Part shown: positions 24,235 to 34,984 of the stretch, one piece after another
How positions within the stretch are numbered: the first letter of the stretch is position 1
Layout of the letters: each line of letters begins with the position of its first letter
Origin: Mytilus edulis
Lineage: Eukaryota > Mollusca > Bivalvia > Mytilida > Mytilidae
Reading direction: 5' to 3'
NCBI RefSeq assembly: GCF_963676685.1
Contig: NC_092345.1
Coordinates: forward strand, 49,683,838 to 49,747,837
DNA length: 64,000 bases
Program-made: the position numbers and the translations under genes
The notes under the pieces: generated by a model
Database searches by the model: none
Told to the model about the DNA's origin: nothing
The model's input: only the letters and a program-made list of their open reading frames with translations

Positions 24235-24375
24235 TGTTATATTTTTTCTGTTTATTCGAAATAACACAAAAAATGTGGTGCACACTGTTAAATAACCCGC
24301 CACGCGCGTTATTCAGTGTGCACCAAATGTTTTATGTTATTTCTTCATAGACAGAAAAAAAAATACAGCCATTCC
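24235..24375. repeat. Imperfect foldback around 'GTGCACACTGTTAAATAAC'
   Basis: The left arm (TTTTTTCTGTTTAT..AAATAACA..TGTGGTGCACACTG..AAATAAC) pairs with the right arm (GTTATTCAGTGTGCACC..ATGTTATTTC..GACAGAAAAAAA) about a GC-rich centre CCGCCACGCGC. Arms are roughly 60 bp with several mismatches. Confidence 0.75.
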
Positions 24376-24495
24376 TTAAATAATTCATCATTAATATATA
24401 ATTAGTGACTTTAAACAAGAGGTTCCAGCACAGTTTATACTATTTCGCACTTTTTTTAGAAATATGCTTTCTAAAATTTTAATGTTCTTTGTTAA

Positions 24496-25179
24496 AGGGG
24501 CACTAGCTGTCAAATTCATGGTCACAGATTTGTCTCAAATTCTCATATTTGATTTATAACAATGTAAAAAATTTATCCAAACTACCAAAAGTCCAAAAGA
24601 AACAGTTTACAGAGCATGGGGTAGAGAATATGTAGGTTCGTTTCGTGTGAATTTTAGTCCACACGCCATCTGATTAACTATCGATTTGACCTCAAATTAC
24701 CATATAAGCGATGTAAACATAATAAAGATATGAATAGATTAAACCAACACGTGCAATTAGATTTTTATAGGTCTGTTTGATTTCATTTTATAGATTAAAC
24801 ATATATGTTTCTCATTGTTTTTAACCGTATTAGAATGATTTTATATGGATCGAATAAGTTATCAAATGGTTTACCTTAGTTTCACTTTCATTGTTGACAT
24901 TCTTTTTCTTTAAAAATAACCAGTACACGTACAATGCATGCGTTGTCAATCTCTAGCTAGGGGTTAAACTGAAGTTCACATGAATACGGATTTAATGAAG
25001 TCGACTGATTCACTTGCAAGTGAATTAGCAAATATCAATGTTTCTTCGCTTAATTTGATAAAATTGAACTATTTTGGCTGCTAAAAGCGAATTATTATTT
25101 CACTATTTCACTTTCATTATTGATTTAACAAAAAAAATCTTACTTTAGATTTTTTATATATCTCGTAGCTAGTACCCCT
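24496..25179. mobile_element. MITE-like element with TTAA target duplication
   Basis: Terminal inverted repeats AGGGGCACTAGCT (24496) and AGCTAGTACCCCT (ending 25179), 12 of 13 matching, are flanked on both sides by TTAA (24492-24495, 25180-25183). The 684-bp interior has no coding region. A TTAA duplication is typical of piggyBac-type and some other cut-and-paste elements; superfamily is inferred from that alone. Confidence 0.75.
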
Positions 25180-25184
25180 TTAAC

Positions 25185-25290
25185 AGTTGTTTTCCATTCG
25201 TTTGATATGATCCGTTTTTTATTTGCCAATTGATTCGATTAAATTTTCCTCGTGTGTTTTTGTTATTTTAAGTTTTGATAATGACATTGA
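25185..25290 (+). repeat. Fragment of the 'CCAAGTCAG' dispersed repeat
   Basis: ACAGTTGTTTTCCATTCGTT to GTTATTTTAAGTTTTGATA matches the internal part of the repeat at 14860-15080. It directly abuts the right end of the TTAA element, which therefore probably landed in the repeat or marks its truncation point. Confidence 0.65.
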
Positions 25291-26043
25291 AAGATCTCTT
25301 TACATAAAAGGATGTAATCATCTCTTTTTATTTTCAGAGGCCATGTTCTTACAACTTTCATTAAACTTTTAATATCACACTTCTCGGATTTTTGTTTTTC
25401 TGCGATAACTTAATTTTTCTGTTTCTTTAAATACTTTTATATTCCTTTCCAAGGGTTTCTTCTGTATCAATTTTCAGATACGGCATATACTTAAACACAA
25501 TTTCCAAACAATATCTTACCTTGTGCCTAGGCATCGGACAATGGTTAGTCCATTGTAGGCGTCTATATATATTCATGCATGACCCACGAAACGAATAAAG
25601 ACTAAGAGGAAATTCAATTGGAAGTGTAGTATATTATCACCACAGAAACATTGACTGGTGATTCAATTCCTTTTTGATGATTAAATTTTAAAAAATCTTT
25701 GTGAGATGTTTGTGCATGGATTAACTTTTTTTGAGAATACTAATTTAAAATAAATTATGGTTAAATGTATAAACCTCTGTTATGAATCACACTGTAAGAT
25801 ATAAGAAATGTATAACCAAAATCAGCCACCGCTTAATTCTTAAAAATGTTCCTTTCCGATGTTTTTTCTGTGTCAATTTACTATAATTTCATGTGCTTAA
25901 ATATAATTTCCAAAAAACTATTTCTTACCTTGTGTCTCAGTATCTATTTTCCTTCTTGATATAAGACCATTTCAATTTAAAGTGCAAGATATCGAATCAA
26001 CAAAATATACACTATCAAGCATAATAATTGTAATGTAATTAGT
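25291..26043. other. AT-rich stretch, no gene seen
   Basis: Two loosely similar blocks are present: TTCCTTTCCAAGGGTTTCTTCTGTRTCAATTT-like near 25440 and a variant near 25850 (GTTCCTTTCCGATGTTTTTT). Both are followed by a CTTAAA..ATTTCC..ACCTTGTG phrase, a diverged direct repeat about 410 bp apart. No gene. Confidence 0.4.
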
Positions 26044-26188
26044 GTTTGTTATACAGCACAAACTGACAACTTTTTGTTTAGTACAACATCACCTAAATGT
26101 GTCCATAATTATATTTTATATATATGCAATTCCCTGTATGATAATAAATATAATAACGTTTCCTTTGATGAAAATTTAATAAAATAAC
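26044..26188. repeat. Inverted duplicate of 20271-20411, right copy
   Basis: Begins GTTTGTTATACAGCACAAAC and ends AATTTAATAAAATAAC. Near-identical to the reverse complement of the left copy 5.6 kb away, so the event is recent. Confidence 0.9.
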
Positions 26189-26196
26189 CATTTTTT

Positions 26197-26547
26197 AAGG
26201 ATGTACTAGGTGAGGTTGTGGAATTTTTGTCAATTTTTTTCCTAAGATACGGTGTAAATATTTTTGCCCCATAACATCCATTTATCTTGTCATTTAAGAT
26301 TTAATAGCTCATTAAAGGTCATTTACCAAAATTTTAGCAGATTCTAGATTTATTTTCTTTCTACTTTAGACCCAAATAATACATATGCAAATAAAAGGTA
26401 TAAGTCCGAGTAAGCCTTTCCCGCCATCTTTTTATTCAAAAATCTCGAAAAGAAGCTCCATAACCTATCAATATTTTTAGATTTATTTTGTTCCTTAACT
26501 GATGCTCTTAAATTCTAGATTTTTCTAATTTCACTTAGTACATCCTT
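26197..26547. mobile_element. MITE-like element with 17-bp terminal inverted repeats
   Basis: Left end AAGGATGTACTAGGTGA (26197) and right end TCACTTAGTACATCCTT (to 26547) pair with one mismatch. The 351-bp interior is AT-rich and non-coding. No target-site duplication is obvious, so superfamily is not assigned. Confidence 0.65.
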
Positions 26548-26999
26548 GACAAACAAAATTAGAAAATAAAAATTATAACCCTGGTATATTATATGAATTT
26601 TTATGCTTTCATTGTGTCGATATATATTTTTCCTGTTCTCTACAGATTTTTTTTCTAGCTTTACTGTAAGATGTTTCAGACAACATACAAATACACTATA
26701 GGAATGTGGGTTTTCAAAACATGTTATGGTTGTGTTAAATATCACAAATTTTACATGTTTTTGGAGAATTGAGTATGAAGGAAAGTATATTCCAGTTAAT
26801 TCATATCTAAAAGACAAGACATTGCTTTGTTTTCGATCAAATTTGATTTTTGATTTTAAAAAAACTCTCTTGTTTTTTACGAAAACTAAATAAAATGTAA
26901 AACGTTTCTGTTTGTTGTATTAATAAGCATAAACATTAGAATACATGTTTAGTTTACATTCTGTCTAGTCCTTTGTGTAGATCGGTGAATAAGATGAAT
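26548..26999. other. AT-rich stretch, no gene seen
   Basis: A minus-strand 100-codon open frame (26515-26817) overlaps the MITE end and has no recognisable motif. Confidence 0.35.
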
Positions 27000-29866
27000 A
27001 TTTTCAACTCTACTCCTCGACGTAGACGCAGTTATGGTCATCTTCATTATACATCACCTACTCTATTGATGTCTCTATGAATGACTTGCTGCCATTTATA
27101 TAAAAGCCGTTAGGTATTCATCACATTCGAACGATACTTTATTCAATACCCCTTTCAAAACTTCATTCTCTGCTCAATTTATGTTTGGAAACCACTGCTA
27201 CAAACCCTTATTCAAACCAATACAAACTTATAGCTATCATTTCGGATATTGCAAGTCACAGACTTTTCAAACCAGTTCGCATTGGAAAAGATGAAAAAGA
27301 GAAAAAAATATTTTCTTAAACTTTCCATTGCCAACAAAGGTCTCGATGGCGTCAACTTAGGGAATATCCTTCATCAAAAATAAGTTCAGTCAAAAATACC
27401 TCCTTATTTCAAAGATCAGTCTGTACCAAGCATTTCTTATACCTATACAAACCCAATTGCAACTAAAAAAATTAATTACAAACACGTTTTGCAGGATCTC
27501 AATATTGCCGACTTCAAGTCTAAACCTCCTGATTGCACTTGTTCCCAATTCACATATAATCCGGCTGGCCACTTTATTACCGGTGACTTCAACATTGTCA
27601 ATAACATTTTTCTACGAAATGTGTTATCCAACGGTCCGAAATATCGTGAACCAAAATCAATCAATTGGCAATACAACTTCAAAATACTAATGGAATCAGT
27701 CGAGGATTATGCCAGGTAAAGGGCTTAGCGCGAGAAGGAAGACGTAGATACTCTTTCCGAATGAATTACGGCTGTGAGGTCGTTGATACAAATCAGAATT
27801 AAGAAAATGAATGGGTCTACCAATACTCATGCTACGTCAATCTTTAAAGACCTATATGTTGCAAAACACTTGTACTACATCCATGAAAAATATGAAAAAT
27901 ATGTTGTTGTCCCCGCAGATTAAGTCCTAAACAACATCGTTTTTGTGTGTAAAACTTATTACATAAACTGCTTGATAAATGAATTAGGTATTGACAATTC
28001 ACTTGGAAACCAAAGATAAAGAACCATATCGTTCATCCCTGTATTGGATACCTAAACTAAATAAGTGTCCTTACAAACAACGGTACATTGCTGGGTCTTC
28101 CAAGAGCTCCATGAAACCTCTTTCAAAATTATTTGCATCTATTTTATCAGCAATTAAAGCCGGGCTTCAAAGTTATTGTGAAACTGCCCATTCTAGAGGT
28201 GGCTTGAATCAGATGTGGATACTATAAAATCCAGAGATCTTTTAGAGTAGGTACAATCTAAGGCTCTTTCATCTTGCAATAGTATTAAAATATTTTACTT
28301 TTTTTTTAAACTGAGTTTTTTACACTTTACACAAGTATTCCCCATTTCAAACTAAAAAAACTAATTAATAGAGGTTGGTATTGCTTTGTTTCATGAAAAA
28401 TAATGGCCAACGTTGATACAAGTATCTTTTCTTAGAGAGTGGTAAATCCTACTTTATAAAGGATCACACTGATTCAAACAAAAAATTCTCTGAAACTGAC
28501 ATTATCAAGATGTTTATTTTTTTGATTAACTACATATGTGTTACGTTTAGAGGACTTGTTTTTCAACAGACTGTCGGCATTCCAATTGGAACCAATTGTG
28601 GCACCCTTCTTTCTGACTTGTTTCTTTATTATTATGATGCTGACTTCATACAGGAACTTCATAGGAAGAAAAATAAGAAGTTATCAATATCCGTTAACTT
28701 TACTTTCCGCAATAAAGATGATGTTCTCTCACTAAATAATTCAAAATTTGGTGACTATGTTAAACGCATTTATCCCATCGAACTAAATATAAAGGATACA
28801 GCAGATACAGTTAAGTCTGCCTCCTATCTTTGATCTAGAAACTGACATTCAGGGTTGGTTGAAAACAAAACTTTACGACAACGAGATGATTTCAGCTTCC
28901 CACTTGTGATTTTTCCATTTCTATGTAGTAACATTCCAGCAGCGCCTTCATACGGAGTATACATCTCCCAATAGACAACTTTCGAGTTCGATGCATTTCC
29001 GTCATTTGTGCGTTTAGGGGCGTCGTCACTTCCGTTCCCACGTTGAGCGAGTGGTTGGAAAACTATTATTTTATATTGTACGAATTATTCGGCAAATTGA
29101 ATTCTCAAAATTGACAATCAGCATTGCTGTCATTAGGGAATTGTCATTAAGTACCTACAGAACAACCATTATTTCTTGTTTATCCTGCACAATGACAATC
29201 ACTAAGACGCTTGATGAACGTAAATAGTGCAGGGATACAGGCGACCCCCTCTATCTGGTAAATGACGTCATAAAGGCGCGTATAATTGACGAGTTTTTTC
29301 CGGTGACGGATGAACTCGAAAGTGGTCTATTGATACGATATTCCCGCGCTTGTATTTCGTATATTTCATGATTTCATTGAAAGAGGGTTGCTGCTCACAA
29401 GGAAGCTATTAAACTAAGTGTTCCAAATAATGAAGTTGAAATCATTCCTTTGTAAATTTTACGGACGCCATCACGTGTTGGTTTAATTACCGTTATGGAA
29501 TAACCGTTTCACAGATGATATCGGATATGTTTCTTACATCATATAACTACAATCCCCTTCCCTATTTATGAATGTTACCTACCAAATTATACTATTTACC
29601 TGGTTTGTAATAACATGAGCAACACGACGGTTACCACATGTGGAGCAGGATCTGCTTACCCTTACGGAGCACCTGAGATCACCCCCAGTTTTTGGTGGGG
29701 TTCGTGTTGCTCAGTCTTTAATTTTTTATGTTGTTTCTTGTGTACTATTATTTGTCTGTTTGTCTTTTTCATTTTTAGCCATGGCGTTGTCAGTTTATTT
29801 TCGATTTATTCGTTTGACTGTTCCTCTGGTATCTTTCGTCCTTCTTTCTCAATATGTATTTCCTGA
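27000..29866 (+). mobile_element. Penelope-like RT element, fullest copy, decayed and nested
   Basis: Same-strand remnants in element order: N-terminal region with PPDCTCSQFTYNPAGHFITG and GPKYREPKSINWQ (27489-27719); SLYWIPKLNKCPYKQRYIAG (about 28036-28095), the PKxHK..R(Y/P)I box typical of Penelope-like RTs; FQQTVGIPIGTNCGTLLSDL (28560-28620); FRNKDDVLSLNNSKFGDYV, where YIDD is now KDD (about 28705-28760); SSNIPAAPSYGVYISQ (to 28971). A 358-bp element then interrupts. The RT resumes at LIRYSRAC (29330) and gives RKLL..KFYGRHH (29385-29450) and a degraded tail. The tail continues into GAGCAACACGACGG and ends at GTATCTTTCGTCCTTCTTT (29866). Several stops and frame breaks; not functional. No GIY-YIG domain seen. 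Class is inferred; DIRS or another RT group is a weaker alternative. Confidence 0.8.
28972..29329. mobile_element. 358-bp TIR element nested in the RT gene
   Basis: Left end TAGACAACTTTCGAGTTC and right end GAACTCGAAAGTGGTCTA are inverted repeats with one mismatch; weaker pairing continues inward. It splits the RT frame exactly between SQ (28971) and LIRY (29330) codons. No duplicated target is obvious if TAGAC is the true end. If the ends are GAC..GTC, the flanking dinucleotide is TA on both sides, as for Tc1/mariner-type elements. Interior non-coding, with a TGACGTCA-like motif near 29264. Confidence 0.85.
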
Positions 29867-30299
29867 CCAAATATAGTCCTTAAACCAACCACCACTTGGA
29901 TATTAAAAGAATGAGGATGTATCACATGTACTTCCGCCAAAGATATCAACCAATGAGGTTATACCCATATCCTCAGTGATTTGAAGTATTTGAAACCTTG
30001 AAAAAGTTGGGTTTTTTTACTTCAAATAATTTATGATCAGAAAACAATTCTTACATATTAAATTTATGTAAACCGAGGATTTAACCAGTAGGTTCTTAGC
30101 AACTTTAATGGGTTTATATATACATAAAACTTGCACATTTATTAGTGCAATGTCTAAAGAAATGGCTTTATTTAAACACGGTCATATTCTACATATTTGC
30201 CATATTCTAAATATCTACGCTAAATCGTAGATCAAAATATCAAAAAAAGAGTATCTACGTCTTCCTTGCAATTTTGCAGCAACATTCATACATTTAGTT
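29867..30299. other. Spacer between two RT remnants
   Basis: AT-rich, no coding signal. It may include decayed 5' sequence of the next RT copy (GGTCATATTCTACATATTTG region). Confidence 0.3.
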
Positions 30300-31000
30300 T
30301 TTCTAAGCATTACACTACTATTCCCCATGCTCAATTGAAAGATTGACTTCATCATCTCATTTAACAGAGATTTTTCCAAAAAAAAAAAATGGGAATTGAA
30401 GATATGAATTTTTTATGTTGGGTTATAATAGTTCTTATTTTGTGAAGAACCACACTGATTCTATCAGAAAATACAGTGAATATCATATTATCAAAGCTCT
30501 ATACTTTTTAATCGACAATTTGTTGAGTTTGGAGATTTGGTATTACAACTAACAGTCGGTATTCCAATGGGCACTAATTGTGCACCTCATCTGACCGATT
30601 TGTTTTTGTACCCGCATGAAGCAGAACTTATTCAGAACCTTCTAAAAGACAAAAAGAAAAAGAACCTTGTAAAATACTTTAATTTTATTTTTAGATAGAT
30701 TGATGATTTCCTTTCCCTAAATCACCCAGTCAGTACTTGCGTCTCATCTATCCCAGTGAACTTAAAATTAACGATACTACTGATACAAGAAGGACTGCTT
30801 ATTACCTTGATCTTTTCCTCAAAATTGACACAGATGGACGACTTTACACTAAAATCTATGACAAACCGAGTGATTTCATCTTCCCAATTATCAATTTCCA
30901 ATTTCGCAGCAGCAGCATAACATCTGCTCCGTCGTACGTATAGACATATCTCAGTTGATACGTTATGCTCGTGCATAACTGCTCCAACAGAGTTATGAAG
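30300..31000 (+). mobile_element. Penelope-like RT fragment, palm to thumb
   Basis: Reading through frames: QLTVGIPMGTNCAPHLTDLF (about 30550-30610), EAELIQNLLKDKKKK, then FNFIFR-stop-IDDFLSLNH where the Tyr of YIDD has become a TAG stop (30696-30698). Then MRLIYPSELKINDTTDTRR..YYLDLFLKIDTDGRLYTKIYDK and FIFPIINF (30737-30943). Ends near the SQLIRYARA region (30955-30980) followed by an A-rich run. Palm substrate loop GIPMGTNCAP is better preserved here than in the neighbours. Confidence 0.8.
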
Positions 31001-31880
31001 AGGAAAGATAAAAAAAAAATAAAAAAAAAAGACACTCCGTTAATTGTATTGACACAATCACAAATTGGTTGATTTTTAGGATGTGTCTGTGTCTGAACTA
31101 ACTAATGACATTTTTCCCACGTCTTAGATTGTTGTTTAATATCTATGTCGTCTGTCTGCTAAGTACCGAACGTTACATATTCCCGATTCGGACTATTTTA
31201 CCGAGTGTGAATTTGCATTGCTATACGACTTGTATCGGTATAATCAACATTCAACCTTCATGTATTAATTCATGATGTTTCTGTTGTGGTTTCAGTTTAA
31301 TAATGTGTTATGTCTTATCTTTTGTAGTTATATAATTATAAAAAAAGTCTTTCTATACCGTCATTGTCATAATAATTGTTTGGACTGGTATTGTGAAAAT
31401 AATGGTATGAATTTAAGGATTACATGTTCGTTACTGCGTCACTGTTTGTGGGATCCTCCGCTGTTCATCGTAGATGTAAGATGGTCGTTGTTGTTCTGTG
31501 ATTACATGTTGTGTCGACTATTATATTATTTGTTTGTGCGTTTCTCTTTGATCAGTGTTCTGATATGTTTTTTGTGTTGTATTTCTGTCACGTAGTGTTG
31601 TCATTTTAGCGAAAAAAATTCACATTGCCATATAAGTGGGAAGTTTCGCGAGCCATCAAACCTTATCCAACACACCATTTTTTTTTCTTAAAATGTCCTT
31701 TATTATAGTTGGTGTGTTTCTCTCGGTTTAGGTTGTAACCCTGTTTTGTTTTTTCTCAATCGATTTATGTCTTTTGAATAGCGGTATACTTCTGTTCCCT
31801 TTATTCATTATTTACATTGTCCCACTTCATATGTTCAATATGTTGTTCGGTATAATGGGATTGAAACAAGATTTCCATTC
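31001..31880. other. T-rich stretch, possibly the 3' tail of the RT copy
   Basis: No motif recognised. A 107-codon open frame (31272-31595) is hydrophobic only because the stretch is T-rich. Position directly after RT coding remnants makes an untranslated tail possible, but no second copy in the window confirms it. Confidence 0.35.
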
Positions 31881-31881
31881 T

Positions 31882-32190
31882 GCCAAAGGAGTAGGTTCGA
31901 TAAGGCCCTAAAATTGCCCTCTTTTTTAGCTAAAAATTCAAATTATGATTTATTGACGAATATCACAATGGATCATAGTAAATACATTGACTAGTAAGGA
32001 AATAAGCTTTTTTTGTTGAAAATTTACGTTCCAGTGTTTTATTCATGACGTCACAAAAAGTTCTCATTTTCCACATAAAATCACTAAAAATGGGTAAATT
32101 TCCATTGCTTATTGGACAGGAAACAAAGAGCGAGTTCGTCGACAAAAAAAATCTTTGAACATAATGTTCATAAAGACATTTTACATGTCT
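31882..32190. repeat. Local direct duplication, copy 1
   Basis: Aligned in the same orientation to 32784-33090 through GGAGTAGGTTCGATAAGGCC, GTTGAAAATTTACGTTCC, ATGACGTCACAAA, GGACAGGAAACAAAGAGCG and ATGTTCATAAAGACATTTTA. About 80% identity by eye. It carries a CRE-like TGACGTCA at 32045. Confidence 0.8.
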
Positions 32191-32239
32191 AGCTTTAATA
32201 TTCAGTTTGTCGACGACGGCGCTCTATGTTTTCTGGTCC

Positions 32240-32527
32240 TAAATTAGACTATTAACCGGATTAAAATTTTGTAATCACATAAGCAACACGACGGGTGCCA
32301 CATGTGGAGCAGGATCTGCTTACCCTTCCGGAGCACCTGAGATCACCCCTAGTTTTTGGTGGGGTTCGTGTTGTTTATTCTTTAGTTTTCTATGTTGTGT
32401 CATGTTTACTATTGTTTTTCTGTTTTTCTGTTTTTCTGTTTGTCTTTTCCATTTTTAGCCATGGCGTTGTCAGTTTGTTTTAGATTTATGAGTTTGACTG
32501 TTCCTTTGGTATCCTCCGTCCCTCTTT
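32240..32527 (+). mobile_element. 5'-truncated RT-family tail between two duplication copies
   Basis: Starts near AATTAGACTATTAACCGGAT, then TTTTGTAATCACATAAGCAA, CACGACGGGTGCCACATGTG, GGAGCACCTGAGATCACCCC, GGGGTTCGTGTTG and ends CCTCCGTCCCTCTTTTA. A short TTTTTCTG triplication at 32417-32440. Longer at its 5' end than the 21300 copy. Confidence 0.85.
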
Positions 32528-32783
32528 TAGGCTGAAATCCGGCCGATTTTATAAATTTTGCCAAAATCTATTATTTTGACCTTTTAAGGTTGTAAAAATC
32601 TATGTTTTAGAATAAAATTTGACAGTAATAGTTCTATTTAACTTTCTCACGTGTCTTTTAGTCAACTTAAACAGTTTTTATCTTGTAACATTGAACTTTA
32701 TAATCTGGGCCAAATATTGAACTTACTCATTTGGGAATTAATTATAAACTTTGAAAGAAAACTGGCTTAAACTGTAAACTAGT

Positions 32784-33090
32784 AAAGGAGTAGATTCGAT
32801 AAGGCCTTAAATGACCCTCTTTTAAGTCTGAATTTCACATTAGATTTATTGAGAAATCTCACATTGAATCATAGCTTATAAAGTGACTAGATAGAAAATA
32901 CGTCTTTTTGTTGAAAATTTACGTTCCTGCATTCTTCTGATGACGTCACAAACAGTACTCATTTTTATTTTCCACTATAAATTCAATGAAAATCGGTAAA
33001 TTTCGTTTGATTATTGAACAGGAAACATAGAGCGCATACGTCGACTAAAAAGATCTTTAACAATAATGTTTGTAATGACATTTTGTGTTT
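32784..33090. repeat. Local direct duplication, copy 2
   Basis: Partner of 31882-32190; see landmarks there. The CRE-like TGACGTCA is conserved at 32940. T-rich simple sequence follows at 33330-33360. Confidence 0.8.
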
Positions 33091-34139
33091 CTCAAAGTTT
33101 TAGTAGGGAACCAGAATTTTTTTCCCTCGGTCGATTTATGACTTTTGAAAAACGGTTTACTGCGTTTGACTTTATTCATATCATCTCATCATCAGCCAAA
33201 CATTAAACATGTTTCAGTCTCTGGAAGTTTCCCAGGTAGGCGACCGTACAGTGATTATTAAGAAAGCGAGTATTTACAGTGATTTGTTGTAATTAATGAT
33301 TATAAGAAAAAATATGTTTAAAATAAAAGTGGTTTTTTTTTCGATTTTTTTTTTTTTCAAATGAATAAATACAAGTATGGGATGAACTTCAAAATTATAG
33401 CTGCTTCTTTATATATTTGCATATGTTACTGTGATGATGGGTTGTTTTTCAAAGTCATTTCTTTTTATTTATGCGTACTGGTTACCAATTATTAAACCCA
33501 TGTCACAGAATCTTGACTTTGAAAACAGTAATTATACAGTATACATGTAATTGTGACCAAAATATGTTGGAAAAAAAGAGACGGGTTCGACCAGATTGCG
33601 TCAGTTGTTTTGTAAGGAAATGAATGCCTGCTAATATTGAAAAAAATGCACAACCCTGTTGTTTTTACATAAGCAAACAAGTTGTTTTCCTCTCAGTATA
33701 AGATTTTCTTGGAATTTGTATAAACAAATGTTACACTTATTCCATACAGTTTATACACAGTATGCTTATTTATTGTACTTTCTTGGTTATGTGCAACTAT
33801 CGATAAATATATGTGAATTCTTGTCAATTCATGAGAAAGACAAAAGAATATATAAAAACTGACTTATTTTAGACGTGAAATGAGTATCTATATGTAATTG
33901 CATTGTTTATTTAACAGAACTGCACCATTGAGATTAATTTCCTTATAAATTAACACTTAAAAAACAATGTGATGAAATAAAATCTTCATTGGAAATAAAG
34001 ATTAACTACACGTCAAGTGATAATAACGTGAGTACTATATGTCAATTTACAGCGATTTCTTCTAGAAACACGTTACAGCATAACGTTATTATCACGTATC
34101 AACTCGATAAATGATTTGTAATGATATAATGCTACATAA
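33091..34139. other. AT-rich stretch, no gene seen
   Basis: No coding signal. A loose inverted pair (ACGTCAAGTGATAATAACGTG near 34010 and CACG..AACGTTATTATCACGT near 34070-34100) can fold. Confidence 0.4.
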
Positions 34140-34345
34140 AATTGAGAATTGAAATGGGGAATGTGTCAAAGAGACAACAACCCGACCAAATAAAAAACAA
34201 CAGCAGAGAGTCACCAACAGGTCCTCAATGTAGCGAGAAATTCCCGCACCCGGAGGCGTCCCTCAGCTGGCCCCCAAACAAATATATACTAGTCCAGTGA
34301 TAATTCTTGAACACACTACGGTCTGGAGAACGCCGATGACAACAT
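34140..34345 (-). repeat. 'GCCTCCGGGTGCGGG' dispersed repeat, minus copy
   Basis: Plus-strand reading starts ATTGAGAATTGAAATGGGGA, continues TCAAAGAGACAACAACCCGA, CGAGAAATTCCCGCACCCGG and ATATATACTAGTCCAGTGAT. Truncated soon after, near 34290-34345. Confidence 0.8.
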
Positions 34346-34984
34346 TTAGGATAGTCGTGTTCAGCTTTGACATGGCAGCGTTTTAACTCTGTGATAAATT
34401 TAATTTTCAAACTTAGTCCTTGTATGCACAACAGTGTAACAGTTGAGTAGACCACAAATTCTCGTATTGTCAAAATGATGCGACGGAAAAGGTAAAAAAT
34501 AATGCAGTCAGGATTCAATTTCGCCAGTCAATTTTTAAAATGGAAATCATTGTAGGGATGACGTGCTGACAATTTAGGTCTTGTACACCAATTAATTCAT
34601 CCACATAGCACCATTGCGATCCTGATATGCATGTTATTTTAAAAGACAAATGTATCTACAAGCTATTGAGCATCATTTAATTGAATTGGAAGAGCAATGG
34701 CATAACACAAAACACTGATTATTCTACTATATATTATAAATTTACAGACAAACCATCCGTCTATGTTGTACTTACCAGGTATATCAGATTATGACATGGT
34801 GTGTACTAAAATGAATATTTTACCAACAAGACGCTACTGAAAACATCGTAAGATATCAGTCATGTCAGTGTAGATCTTTTTTGCAATGTTTTAATTATTT
34901 AATCGTGAGAAATCCCGTTATTGCTGTCCTCGTGGATATAAGACATATAACTTAAATCAATCCTTTTCCAGTTATTGTATGGTC
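34346..34984. other. Stretch without a supported gene
   Basis: No motif recognised on either strand; a 97-codon minus open frame overlaps the repeat and is not credible. Confidence 0.35.

Noticed and set aside
31272-31595. 107-codon frame rich in Leu/Ile/Cys
   Set aside because: Composition follows the T-rich DNA; no membrane-protein pattern beyond that and no splice or family evidence.
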